From Candidatus Gastranaerophilales bacterium (GTDB taxonomy: Bacteria; Cyanobacteriota; Vampirovibrionia; Gastranaerophilales; Gastranaerophilaceae), in assembly GCA_944322705.1 (NCBI GenBank), contig CALUPR010000006.1, positions 1 to 34,260 of the forward strand: DNA of 34,260 bases. Reading direction: 5' to 3'. The notes below the pieces were generated by a model, which was given only the letters and a program-made list of their open reading frames with translations, had not been told where the DNA came from and did no database searches. Both the position numbers and the translations under genes were made by a program. Below are positions 16,615 to 24,118 of this stretch, one piece after another. The first letter of the stretch is position 1, and every line of letters begins with the position of its first letter.

Positions 16615-17620
16615 GTAATATCCCTTCAACATCAATATTTATTTTTAATTTCAGTGCATAAATATCTGACCGGTTGAAGTTGTGCATTTTTACCGCATCT
16701 TTTTCTGTGGTGATAATTACTCCGTCAGGTATTTCATTTTCCGTATATATGTGATGATCATCAAACGTAATTTTTTCTTTTATATTGTAATCTTTCAAAA
16801 AGTTAAAGAATTGTTCCGGCTGACCTATTGCGCATATTGCTGTAACTGCCGTACCTTCATCCAGAAATTTGCCTGTTTTAATATTATAGACGCTATCAGG
16901 TTCTGTTTTGCAGAGAAAAGTTTTGACATTCATTTTTTTTGACATTATTCTGGCAAGTTTTTCAGCCCGTGTATGGTCAGTATTTTTGCTTACTATAACT
17001 AGCTTGTTAACCCTTTTAAAACTCTCAATGCCCTCTCTTAAAGGTCCTGCAGGCAGAAGCTTTTCGTTGCCAAAGCATTTTTCACTGTCCATTAAAATTA
17101 TGTCCATGTCCCGATAAAGTTTTCTGTGTTGAAATCCGTCGTCAAGAATAATCTTTGTTACCCCGAGATTTTCTATTGCATATTCGCAGGCTTTGTATCT
17201 GTTTTTTGAAGTTATAACAGCAGCACCTTTTGTATTTTCAGCGAGCCAGAAGGGTTCGTCACCCGCAAGGTTGGCGTTGTAATAGATTTTTTGCCCGTCA
17301 GAAATTACGTTTATATTTTTGTTTGAAAGTTTTCCGCCGTAACCTCTTGAAATTATTGCAGTTTTTTCACCTTTTAATATAAAATATTTTGCAATTTCAG
17401 ATACTACAGGGGTTTTGCCGACGCCTCCCGTTGTTAAGTTCCCGACAGAGATGACAAATGCGTTAACTTTTTCAGGCTTTAAAATATTTTGATCATAAAG
17501 CCAGTTTTTAAGTCTGCTTCCTATTCCGTAAAATATAGAAGCAAATTCAAGTAATTTTATGAGAAAACCTTTTGCGTTTTTATTATAGTGAATTTTTGTG
17601 ATTTCTGTCTTTATATTCAA
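16598..17620 (-). CDS. lpxK: Tetraacyldisaccharide 4'-kinase (lipid A synthesis)
   Basis: This 340-residue enzyme phosphorylates the lipid A disaccharide at the 4' position at the inner membrane. Marks are the P-loop VGNLTTGGVGKTPVV (about 59-73), ISRGYGG, GDEPFWLA, the catalytic-site DDGFQHRKLYRDMDIILMD, and LLPAGPLRE. A hydrophobic N-terminal segment (about 20-42) should dip into the membrane. The start is TTG, six bases after GAGGA. It shows that the organism makes lipid A. It precedes nth with overlap and follows mlaD-like after 64 bases. Confidence 0.94.
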   Translation of the reverse strand: MNIKTEITKIHYNKNAKGFLIKLLEFASIFYGIGSRLKNWLYDQNILKPEKVNAFVISVGNLTTGGVGKTPVVSEIAKYFILKGEKTAIISRGYGGKLSNKNINVISDGQKIYYNANLAGDEPFWLAENTKGAAVITSKNRYKACEYAIENLGVTKIILDDGFQHRKLYRDMDIILMDSEKCFGNEKLLPAGPLREGIESFKRVNKLVIVSKNTDHTRAEKLARIMSKKMNVKTFLCKTEPDSVYNIKTGKFLDEGTAVTAICAIGQPEQFFNFLKDYNIKEKITFDDHHIYTENEIPDGVIITTEKDAVKMHNFNRSDIYALKLKINIDVEGILHDTDN

Positions 17621-17684
17621 AATTATTCCTCATCCGCCTTTCATAACCCTTCTCCCGCAAGGGCTGAAGAATCAAGAATACTTG

Positions 17685-19046
17685 TTAGAACATCAATCTC
17701 CAGAGCAAAAATCTCTTATTCAATTTTTCGGAGAATTTTCTTAAGTTGCATGTAGTTGCTCTTGTATTTTCAACAATAGATTCAAGTTCCGTTTTGTTTT
17801 CAGGTGTTACCTTATTTACAGATTCAAGAGCTTTTGATATTTCGACCATTGCATTGTTTATATTTGCAACAGCTCTGTTTATATCTTTCTTAAGTTGATC
17901 ATCTTTGGTTAGTGAATTTACATAACTGCTTATTTCATTTACGTTATGAGTAATAACTCTTATATCTTCAGCCATCTGCTCTGCCTGTTGTTCATCACCC
18001 ATAATTTTATTTAAATTCTGTGACAACTTATCAAGAGAATTTGCTGTTGACATCATGGTTGTTTTGAATTGCGGGTCGCCGATTATATTATTAATATTGT
18101 AAGACAGCATATTAAAATCGGTCGTTGCTTTATCCATCATTATCATAAGCTGTTTTAAGTCGCCTTTGGATGTATCTATCAAATCATTAAGTTTAGCCAT
18201 AGTATCGCTCGTCTGTCCTGTAAGAGCATTTATATGGGAAACAGACATTTTAAGTTCTGCGATAACCTGATCAGACAAAAGTTCATTAATTTTCTGATTT
18301 GTTTCCGTTAGAGATTCCGCTGCCTTATATTGCCAATCCATAAAATCTGCTATTCGCATAGGTTCAATAATTGTATAAGGAGATTTTTGCTCCGGATACG
18401 GTAGTGTAACATCATCAAGAGTTGATATTCTTAACACATTAGTTCCGTTTTCTCTGACAACTTTACCTTTCAAAAATTCAGGTAAAATAAGCCCTGGAAG
18501 ATTTATTACATAATCTACTTTGTATGCGAAATTTGTTTTGATATTATCTTTTATCGCATATGGAAGAACGTCTTTTGATACTACTTCAATATTTGTTATT
18601 TTCCCGACATCGTAATATGTTTTGTCAAGTTTCATCTGCACATCATCATCTTTATATAGAATATCTTTTGTCAGCATCGGAACATAAACAGTTCTTGTCT
18701 TGGGCGGTGTAATTTCCAGAAATAATTCCCCGATAAGACCTGATTGTTGAATGGACAGAATTGAAGCTTTCGGAATATCAACGTTCGGTTCTGTAATAAC
18801 AAATTTTACTTTGACATAACTGTTTTCACCGTCAATAACAGGAGTAATTTCTTCTACCTGACCTACACGCAGCCCCATCATTTGTACACCGGCTCCCGGA
18901 CGCATGCCGTTTACATCTTTGAATTGCACTTCTACTCTGTCTGCTGATGAAAAAGTACGCCCTTTAACTTTGAAAACAACTCCTATTAATAAAACTATTG
19001 CCAGTAATGTTAATAATCCGACTTTAAAAGATGATGAAAATTTCAT
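17685..19046 (-). CDS. MCE/MlaD-family lipid-transport protein
   Basis: This 453-residue protein has one N-terminal transmembrane helix (about 8-26) and an MCE domain (about 36-116) with VEVQFKDVNGMRPGAGVQMMGLRVGQVEEI and the GLIGELFLEITP end. A long region without recognisable motifs follows, then a helical, coiled-coil-rich C-terminus. MCE proteins form hexameric rings that carry phospholipids between inner and outer membranes. The Mla ATPase and permease partners are not adjacent. In cyanobacteria and plastids (TGD2-like) similar single MCE proteins also occur, but which subgroup this is cannot be decided here. GGAAAGG lies before the ATG. Confidence 0.85.
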   Translation of the reverse strand: MKFSSSFKVGLLTLLAIVLLIGVVFKVKGRTFSSADRVEVQFKDVNGMRPGAGVQMMGLRVGQVEEITPVIDGENSYVKVKFVITEPNVDIPKASILSIQQSGLIGELFLEITPPKTRTVYVPMLTKDILYKDDDVQMKLDKTYYDVGKITNIEVVSKDVLPYAIKDNIKTNFAYKVDYVINLPGLILPEFLKGKVVRENGTNVLRISTLDDVTLPYPEQKSPYTIIEPMRIADFMDWQYKAAESLTETNQKINELLSDQVIAELKMSVSHINALTGQTSDTMAKLNDLIDTSKGDLKQLMIMMDKATTDFNMLSYNINNIIGDPQFKTTMMSTANSLDKLSQNLNKIMGDEQQAEQMAEDIRVITHNVNEISSYVNSLTKDDQLKKDINRAVANINNAMVEISKALESVNKVTPENKTELESIVENTRATTCNLRKFSEKLNKRFLLWRLMF

Positions 19047-19120
19047 TTATTGCCTTTCCTACTTTTAAATTATTGTAGCAAAAACAACAAAATTGTGCAA
19101 AATTGTAAAATTCCCGAATA

Positions 19121-19828
19121 CTACAGATAATTGGCTAAAATATTTCTTACGTAATTTTGTGTTTCTTTATAAGGAGGAATGCCATCGTATTTGTCAACAG
19201 CTCCCGGACCTGCATTGTAAGCAGCAAGAGCTAAGATCATGTTGCCGTTATATTTATCAAGCATTGATTTTAAATATTTTACGCCGCCTTCTACGTTTTG
19301 AACAATGTTATACGGGTCTTTTACTCCGAGATTTTTTGCGGTTGACGGCATTAATTGCATTAACCCCATTGCTCCGGCTTTTGATTTTGCTTTAGGGTTG
19401 AATCCTGACTCTTGCTTTATCAATGCCTGAACAAGTTTTTCATCAATACCATGTTTTTTTGAAATTTGTGATATAACATTAAGTATTTGCGGTTTGCCGG
19501 CAGGTTGTGTGTTTGCCTGTATTGCGGCGGCTTCATTAAGAGCATTCGTAAGACTTGTTTGAGGTGATTGTTTTATAATATCTGCATTAACTGATTTTAA
19601 ATGCGGGTCTAAAAGCAGAGTTCCGAAATTTGATTTTGTTGTTGCCTGAAGGACTTTTTCAAATGAAGGAGTATTAGCTTTGTTATTGGGGTAAATTGTA
19701 TCCAACGGGTTTAGCGGCTCGTTTGCTGCACTTAGATTATTAACTTTGTTAGTAATTTGTGCATAACGCTCTATAGCCTGAGCCTGCCCGCCAGTATTTA
19801 ATAAGCCTTGAATAAACTGTGAGAACAT
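19121..19828 (-). CDS. SLT-domain lytic transglycosylase
   Basis: This 235-residue protein has an unstructured N-terminal half, then a Slt70/LysM-less SLT domain (about 125-235). The catalytic glutamate is in ALIKQESGFNPKAKSKAGAMGLMQLMP, followed by YNIVQNVEGGVKYL and AAYNAGPGAVDKYDGIPPYKET, all classic. It cleaves peptidoglycan strands to anhydro-muropeptides. No classical signal peptide is seen, although the N-terminus MFSQFIQGLLNTGG is hydrophobic; such short forms are often linked to flagellar, pilus or secretion apparatus. I chose ATG 19828 because GGAGGAAGG lies about 11-15 bases upstream; the frame opens earlier at a TTG at 19867. Confidence 0.88.
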   Translation of the reverse strand: MFSQFIQGLLNTGGQAQAIERYAQITNKVNNLSAANEPLNPLDTIYPNNKANTPSFEKVLQATTKSNFGTLLLDPHLKSVNADIIKQSPQTSLTNALNEAAAIQANTQPAGKPQILNVISQISKKHGIDEKLVQALIKQESGFNPKAKSKAGAMGLMQLMPSTAKNLGVKDPYNIVQNVEGGVKYLKSMLDKYNGNMILALAAYNAGPGAVDKYDGIPPYKETQNYVRNILANYL

Positions 19829-19945
19829 ACTTGTTAATACCTTCCTCCGATTATATTCTACACGCAATCGAATATTTCTGTATCCTCTATTTGAATTAAT
19901 GATTTTTGAAAATTTGTCAAATAAACATAAGATATGTTATTTGAA

Positions 19946-20037
19946 GTCGATAAGACACTAGGACGATAAGATGATAAGTTCTTTACGGTGCGCTTTGCAC
20001 ACCGTAAATAGCCTGTCCTCCTGCCTTCCTATCCTCT
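19946..20037. repeat. Intergenic repeat-like segment with TAGCCTG core and hairpin (copy 2)
   Basis: A purine-rich arm (AAGACACTAGGACGATAAG) is followed by a perfect hairpin, TTTACGGTG and CACCGTAAA around 9 bases, then TAGCCTG (20009-20015) and a pyrimidine-rich arm (TCCTCCTGCCTTCCTATCC). Its layout matches the segment at 12893-12972. The gap of 263 bases between the transglycosylase and queA holds this and the palindrome, with no gene. Confidence 0.45.
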
Positions 20038-20043
20038 GTTAGC

Positions 20044-20079
20044 GCATATTTCCCCTATCTTAAGATAGGGGAAATATGC
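20044..20079. repeat. 36-base perfect palindrome without a loop
   Basis: Positions 20044-20061 and 20062-20079 are exact reverse complements, centred on TCTTAAGA and containing CCCCTATC/GATAGGGG. It sits 12 bases past the queA stop (20092), so on the minus strand it could end queA transcription, but no clear T-run follows. Confidence 0.8.
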
Positions 20080-20091
20080 TGATAACATATC

Positions 20092-21213
20092 TTATGTTAT
20101 GTACATGCAGTCACCGTAGGAGAAAAAACGGTATTTATTTTCTATAGCTTCTTTGTATGCATCAAATATAAAGTCTTTCCCCGCAAGTGCACTTACAAGC
20201 ATTAAAAGCGTTGATTTCGGCAGATGAAAGTTTGTTATTAAATTATCTATAACCTTGAATTCATAAGGCGGGTAAATAAATAATTCTGAATGGTCATAAC
20301 ATGGTTTTATACAACCGTATTTTTGGTAGGCTGTTTCTAATGTTCTGACTGTTGTTGTTCCAACCGCAACTATTTTTTTGCCTTGTGCTTTCGCTCTGTT
20401 AATTTGTTCAGAGGCTTTTTCTGAGATTTCAAATGTTTCTGAATGCATTTTATGATTTTCAACATTGTCGCACTGAACCGGTCTGAATGTACCTAACCCT
20501 ACATTTAAAGTGATATAGGCAAGTTCAATCCCTTTATTCTCAAGCTTTTTAAGGATTTCTTTTGTAAAATGTAAACCTGCTGTCGGAGCAGCAACTGAAC
20601 CTTCATCTTTAGCGTAAACGGTTTGATATCTTTCAAAATCCAGTTTTCTTAAATCTTCATTTGGAATTTTTCTTTCAATATAGGGTGGGAGCGGTATCTG
20701 ACCGTTTTTGTGAAGAACGTCAAGTACATTATCCCCGTCAAAAATTAGTTCAACAAGCCATTCTCCGTTTTCTTCCAGACGTTTAATTGCCCTTACAGAG
20801 AGTTCATCGCTTATTTTAATAATTGTATCAGGCTTAACTCTTTTTGACGGCTTTATAAGTACCTCCCAACTGTCTTGTTGTTTCCCTCGCCCATTTGGGG
20901 AGAGGGAATAATTGATTAATGAACATTGTGAATTTAGCAATTCGGGTGAGGGACTATATTGTTTCAGTAAAAAAACTTCAATTTTTGCACCGGTATCTTT
21001 GTGCCCGATCAATCGTGCGGGCAAGACTTTTGTATTATTCATTACAAGAAGCGTATTGCTATCGAGCAAGTCTACAATATCGTAAAAATGCTTGTGAGAA
21101 ATGGTTCTATCCTTTCGGTCCAGAACCATCATTCTCGAATTTTCTCTTTTGTCTGCAGGCATCTGCGCTATTAATTCTTCAGGTAAATTGTAATCATATT
21201 CTGAAAGTAACAT
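20092..21213 (-). CDS. queA: S-adenosylmethionine:tRNA ribosyltransferase-isomerase, with repeat-derived insert
   Basis: This cytosolic enzyme transfers and isomerises the ribosyl part of AdoMet onto 7-aminomethyl-7-deazaguanine in tRNA, making epoxyqueuosine. Family stretches are YDYNLPEELIAQMPADKRENSRM, LLVMNNTKVLPARL, AAPTAGLHFTKEIL, LNVGLGTFRPV, HSETFEI and VGTTTVRTLETAYQ, and NFHLPKSTLLMLV. The length is 373 residues against the usual 340-345. The difference is an insert of about 28 residues (86-113) between EVFLLKQ and DSWEVLIKPSKRVKP, where relatives run straight on. The insert is encoded by a palindromic repeat piece in frame, so the protein probably stays active. No strong ribosome site is seen before the ATG. 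Confidence 0.93.
   Translation of the reverse strand: MLLSEYDYNLPEELIAQMPADKRENSRMMVLDRKDRTISHKHFYDIVDLLDSNTLLVMNNTKVLPARLIGHKDTGAKIEVFLLKQYSPSPELLNSQCSLINYSLSPNGRGKQQDSWEVLIKPSKRVKPDTIIKISDELSVRAIKRLEENGEWLVELIFDGDNVLDVLHKNGQIPLPPYIERKIPNEDLRKLDFERYQTVYAKDEGSVAAPTAGLHFTKEILKKLENKGIELAYITLNVGLGTFRPVQCDNVENHKMHSETFEISEKASEQINRAKAQGKKIVAVGTTTVRTLETAYQKYGCIKPCYDHSELFIYPPYEFKVIDNLITNFHLPKSTLLMLVSALAGKDFIFDAYKEAIENKYRFFSYGDCMYIT
20875..20958 (-). repeat. Palindromic repeat element inserted in frame in queA
   Basis: TCCCTCGCCC (20883-20892) and GGGTGAGGGA (20944-20953) are inverted repeats with one mismatch. An inner hairpin lies at 20882-20908 (TTCCCTCGCCC/GGGGAGAGGGAA). The span codes for about 28 residues (YSPSPELLNSQ...SLSPNGRGKQQ) with no place in the QueA fold. 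A related hairpin lies in the pseudopilin gene at 34003-34022. Confidence 0.7.
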
Positions 21214-21230
21214 TTTAATATCTCTTATTT

Positions 21231-21297
21231 TTGAGATGCTGAAATAAATTCAGCATGACTGTTAGTTTTTTGTCATTCCGAACTAGTTTCGGGATCT
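21231..21297. repeat. Pair of REP-like hairpins, head to head
   Basis: 21236-21243/21249-21256 (ATGCTGAA, 5-base loop, TTCAGCAT) and 21275-21282/21288-21295 (ATTCCGAA, 5-base loop, TTCGGGAT) share the scheme ATnCyGAA-N5-TTCrGnAT. In opposite orientations both are flanked by GTC on one side and CT on the other. They fill the space between queA and yidC. A truncated copy lies at 34047-34069. Confidence 0.65.
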
Positions 21298-21304
21298 ATT
21301 TAAA

Positions 21305-22393
21305 TTATTCCTTAGGTTCAATTTTTTTTGCACCTGCTATATCGGAATCAGTTACAATATTTTTTGTGCGTTCATGCTCCATATCTATTTGTTTATTAAC
21401 AATGATCGTTTGCAGAATCTGTATAATATTGCTTGTTACCAGATATAAAAGAACACCGGCAGGAATTGGAATTATTACAAATGTACCGATAATCATAATG
21501 GGCATGAATGTTCCCATTGATTTTTGGATTGCTTCCTGAGTAGGATCAAGTGCACCGTCTTTCGGCTTTTGAGTTGCCATCATAACTTTTTGAGATGCAA
21601 ACATTGTGAGTGCAAATAAAGCAATCAAAATAAATACATCCCAGTGGAAAGTTCTTTCAGCCGCAGTTGTCGGAACTGATGCTGCTAAGACACTGCCTTC
21701 TTTTTTGAATGTAATATTTTCGATTTCTTTATTTGACATATCAGTAACAGCAATTTCAGCTTTTTCAATACTGTCTAGCTGTGCAAATTTTAAATTCAAA
21801 TGATCTAAATCAATTTTGAAATCAACGTTTTCTCCCGGTTTAAATTCTCCCTGAATTTCGATAGCTTTATTAGGATCTTTAACTTTTACATTTTCAAGAG
21901 TTTCATCAGGCAGATATACTGTTGCAGTTTTTCCTAAAGTAAACGTATCACCCTGCGAAACTCCGAATGTTCCGTCATAAGAACGTCCTGCAGTAGCTCT
22001 TAGAGTAGTATCAAGCCTTCCTAAAAACCCGAATGAGGTATCGCCTGCAATTTGAATAAACTGCGGACTCATCAATGCGGAATATAAAAGGATAAATATC
22101 GGCAGCTGTATTAATAAAGGCAGACAGCCTCCCATCGGGTTAAACTTATGTTCTTTATAAAATTCCATAAGTTTTTGCTGCATTTTTTGCGGATCGCTTT
22201 TGTATCTGTCCTGAATAGCCTTAATTTTCGGCTGTAAATTTTGCATCATTTTCATAGAACGCTGCTGAGAAACGTTCAATGGCCACATAGCAAGCCTTAT
22301 AACAACAGTCAATAATATAATTGCAAGCCCGTAGTTTCCAACAAGAGTCGCCAGAGCTTTTAATGCTTCAATAGTTAAAGTTGTAAAATCCAA
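21305..22393 (-). CDS. yidC: Membrane protein insertase YidC (Oxa1 family) with cyanobacterial-like insert
   Basis: This 362-residue insertase moves proteins into the inner membrane. The conserved core is visible: YGLAIILLTVVIRLAMWPLNVSQQRSMKMM with the groove arginine R33, LMEFYKEHKFNPMGGCLPLLIQLPIFILLYSAL, and the C-terminal hairpins FILIALFALTMFASQ and MPIMIIGTFVIIPIPAGVLLYLVTSN. Proteobacterial YidC has a large periplasmic domain after the first helix. Here instead about 130 beta-rich residues (110-240) lie between the second and third core segments. From memory, cyanobacterial YidC has the same arrangement. The start is TTG after AGGGA. It lies upstream of queA, separated by repeats, and has a promoter of its own. 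Confidence 0.93.
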   Translation of the reverse strand: MDFTTLTIEALKALATLVGNYGLAIILLTVVIRLAMWPLNVSQQRSMKMMQNLQPKIKAIQDRYKSDPQKMQQKLMEFYKEHKFNPMGGCLPLLIQLPIFILLYSALMSPQFIQIAGDTSFGFLGRLDTTLRATAGRSYDGTFGVSQGDTFTLGKTATVYLPDETLENVKVKDPNKAIEIQGEFKPGENVDFKIDLDHLNLKFAQLDSIEKAEIAVTDMSNKEIENITFKKEGSVLAASVPTTAAERTFHWDVFILIALFALTMFASQKVMMATQKPKDGALDPTQEAIQKSMGTFMPIMIIGTFVIIPIPAGVLLYLVTSNIIQILQTIIVNKQIDMEHERTKNIVTDSDIAGAKKIEPKE

Positions 22394-22435
22394 TTTCCCT
22401 AATCCTCATTTAATAGTGTAAAATCTCTCTACACA

Positions 22436-22464
22436 AGTTTAGTATAAAAGAAAGGGATAGTCAA
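22436..22464 (-). promoter_or_regulatory. Probable promoter of yidC
   Basis: On the minus strand TTGACT (22459-22464), a 17-base spacer and TAAACT (22436-22441) lie about 43 bases before the yidC start. Confidence 0.5.
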
Positions 22465-22481
22465 CTTTGAATAATTACATA

Positions 22482-22508
22482 TTGACTTTATATTATTTTT
22501 TGTATAAT
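22482..22508 (+). promoter_or_regulatory. Probable promoter of tRNA-Pro
   Basis: TTGACT (22482-22487) and a perfect TATAAT (22503-22508) lie 21 bases ahead of the tRNA. The spacer of 15 bases is short, so the exact -35 is uncertain. Confidence 0.5.
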
Positions 22509-22529
22509 TTAAATATTGCAATGATGAAA

Positions 22530-22606
22530 CGGGATGTGGCGCAGCTTGGTAGCGCACCTCGCTTGGGACGAGGGGGTCGCACGTTCAAATCGTGTCATCC
22601 CGACCA
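22530..22606 (+). tRNA. tRNA-Pro (anticodon TGG), CCA encoded
   Basis: The acceptor CGGGATG pairs with CATCCCG, the D-stem is GCGC/GCGC, the anticodon stem CCTCG/CGAGG encloses the loop CTTGGGA (anticodon TGG), and the T-arm is GCACG-TTCAAAT-CGTGT. A discriminator A and the encoded CCA follow. The cloverleaf is complete. Confidence 0.97.
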
Positions 22607-22611
22607 TTTAT

Positions 22612-22669
22612 AAAAATTGGATTTTATAAGGTTTCGAAACAAGTACGGAATAAAAGAAATCCAATTTTT
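22612..22669. terminator. Inverted repeat ending tRNA-Pro and the opposing metallopeptidase gene
   Basis: Arms 22612-22624 and 22657-22669 are perfect 13-base inverted repeats (AAAAATTGGATTT/AAATCCAATTTTT) and the right arm runs into a T8 stretch. The 32-base loop is long and holds its own small palindrome, GTTTCGAAAC. On the minus strand it directly follows the stop of the gene at 22671. Confidence 0.65.
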
Positions 22670-22670
22670 T

Positions 22671-23483
22671 TTATTCTTTATTGCTCAACAAGCTTTGTTT
22701 TGCTGCAACTCCTAAGCCTATACCTGCTATTACGTAAGTCAGCCAAGCAAAGAAATAGTTTCTTTTTAGCGGAGCAAGATTAACTGCTTTACCTAAAGTT
22801 TGTTTTGCGGCTTTTACACCCCTTATTGAAGCAAGTCCTTCTTCAACAATTGTAGGTAAGAATGAGGCAAAACCTATAAGACCTGCATTACGTTCTACAA
22901 AATTCTTTTTATTATCATTCCTTTGCGGCATAGCATTGTTTAACAGAAGCAATGCTGTCGGAACTGCTGAAACATAACCGCGTGATTTTTGGAGAAATCT
23001 TAAAAATTTCCCTTTGTGTGCATTTATTGCGTGTCCCAATTCATGCAAAATTAATGAAGGTTTGCTTTTTGGCGCAACCGCAAGTTTCAATTGGTCTGTG
23101 TAAAATGCATTTTCTCCTCTTGCAACAGGTTTTAGAAGTCCTCTGAGATTTTCGTTGTATCTATTAATATTTTTGCTGTCAATAAAATCTACTGTTACAT
23201 TGAGTTTATTTTTGTTAACCATGTTTTTTGCGGTTTTGTAAATGTTTTCCGCAGAGGTGAATTCTTTGCCCTGCATAAGTTTGTTCCCGCACCACCGGGA
23301 TGCTTTTTGCAGAAACATTGCAAAAGCCTGAAGTAGCCCTGCTGTTATGAGAGTTTTTGCGGTATTAGGTTCATGTGTTTCTTCCTGTTGCGGCAGCATA
23401 TAGTATTGTCGTCTATCAGGTATATTCCCGTAATAGCCGCTATAATTTCCAAAATTATGTTGTACACTACTTAAACCATTCAC
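22671..23483 (-). CDS. Putative membrane-bound zinc metallopeptidase
   Basis: This 270-residue protein has the zinc motif in LILHELGHAINAHKG (HELGH), and a likely third ligand in VEEGLASIRGVKAAK, as in gluzincins whose second helix holds an E. Four hydrophobic stretches are seen (near 43-60, 170-190, 205-222 and 245-262), so the catalytic part lies among membrane segments. The N-terminal 30 residues (MNGLSSVQHNFGNYSGYYG...) are polar, aromatic and Gly-rich, and are not part of the peptidase. The start is GTG with no ribosome binding site in view; a later start is possible. Substrate and side of the membrane are unknown. It converges with tRNA-Pro and lies downstream of rubredoxin, both on the minus strand. 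Confidence 0.6.
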   Translation of the reverse strand: MNGLSSVQHNFGNYSGYYGNIPDRRQYYMLPQQEETHEPNTAKTLITAGLLQAFAMFLQKASRWCGNKLMQGKEFTSAENIYKTAKNMVNKNKLNVTVDFIDSKNINRYNENLRGLLKPVARGENAFYTDQLKLAVAPKSKPSLILHELGHAINAHKGKFLRFLQKSRGYVSAVPTALLLLNNAMPQRNDNKKNFVERNAGLIGFASFLPTIVEEGLASIRGVKAAKQTLGKAVNLAPLKRNYFFAWLTYVIAGIGLGVAAKQSLLSNKE

Positions 23484-23521
23484 AATTTTATTAAAACAGG
23501 AAAATGTTAAAAATTGCTAAT

Positions 23522-23656
23522 TTATTCTTCTTTGCTAAACATATCTTTACTAACTCCGCAAACAGGGCAAACCCAGCTATCCGGCAGTTCGTCAAATTTT
23601 ATTTCTTCTTTTTCTTCATCATAAATATATCCGCATATGTTACATTTATATTTCAT
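23522..23656 (-). CDS. Rubredoxin
   Basis: This 44-residue protein has the two rubredoxin iron knuckles, CNICGYIYD (C5, C8) and [11 protein letters not shown] (C30, C33), with the usual acidic segment and LPDSWVCP between them. It is a little shorter than the typical 52-54 residues because the loop between the knuckles is short. It is a one-electron carrier, in anaerobes usually serving peroxide and superoxide reductases or NAD(P)H oxidoreductases. AAGGAGGGAAATAA precedes the ATG, an almost perfect ribosome site. It diverges from the thioesterase gene. Its partner reductase is not in the window. Confidence 0.95.
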   Translation of the reverse strand: MKYKCNICGYIYDEEKEEIKFDELPDSWVCPVCGVSKDMFSKEE

Positions 23657-23674
23657 TTATTTCCCTCCTTGTGT

Positions 23675-23680
23675 TATAAT
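23675..23680. promoter_or_regulatory. Shared -10 element between rubredoxin and thioesterase genes
   Basis: TATAAT at 23675-23680 lies only 9 bases before the thioesterase ATG. The same AT-rich block, read on the other strand, offers TATTAT for the rubredoxin gene. No convincing -35 is seen for either. Confidence 0.35.
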
Positions 23681-23689
23681 AATTGTGTT

Positions 23690-24118
23690 ATGAAAAATGC
23701 TTTTGAAACTAAAGTTTATTATTCTGATACTGATGCCTATGGAGTTGTCTGGCATGGCGCATATTTGAGATGGATGGAAAAAGGCAGAGTAGATCTTTGT
23801 GATAATATGGGTTTAGATCTTGTGACTTTGAAAAACTCAGATATTTTAATGCCTGTAACAAATATGAATGTCAGATATAAGGCTTCTGCAAGACTTAATG
23901 ACTCAATTATTATTGAAACATGGATTGAGAAATACAATAGCCTGTCGATTACATTTAAACAGGTTATTAAATCCAAAGAAACAGGAAAAGTTTATATTGA
24001 TGCGCTGTTTGATGTTGTTGCAATAAGCGAGGCATCCGGTAAATTATACAGAAGATTACCGCAAGAAATTTTAAATGCAATTGAAAAGGACCTTGAAAAA
24101 TGTCCGGCGTTCGTTTAA
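23690..24118 (+). CDS. YbgC/FadM-like acyl-CoA thioesterase (hotdog fold)
   Basis: This 142-residue hotdog protein has the 4-hydroxybenzoyl-CoA thioesterase signature YYSDTDAYGVVWHGAYLRWMEKGRVDL at its N-terminus, with the catalytic aspartate in DTDAYGVVWH. MNVRYKASARLNDSIIIETWIE, the central hotdog strand, follows. It hydrolyses acyl-CoA or acyl-ACP thioesters; the chain length cannot be told. I use ATG 23690; the frame is open upstream, but that part overlaps rubredoxin on the other strand. No ribosome binding site is visible and a TATAAT lies 9 bases upstream, so the message may be leaderless. It overlaps the pseudouridine synthase gene by 19 bases and starts a three-gene run with rluB and coaE. 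Confidence 0.85.
   Translation: MKNAFETKVYYSDTDAYGVVWHGAYLRWMEKGRVDLCDNMGLDLVTLKNSDILMPVTNMNVRYKASARLNDSIIIETWIEKYNSLSITFKQVIKSKETGKVYIDALFDVVAISEASGKLYRRLPQEILNAIEKDLEKCPAFV

Noticed and set aside
17636-17690. CCCTTCTCCCGCAAGGG hairpin between lpxK and mlaD-like as another repeat copy
   Set aside because: Arms of five bases only, and no clear match to the queA or pseudopilin hairpins.
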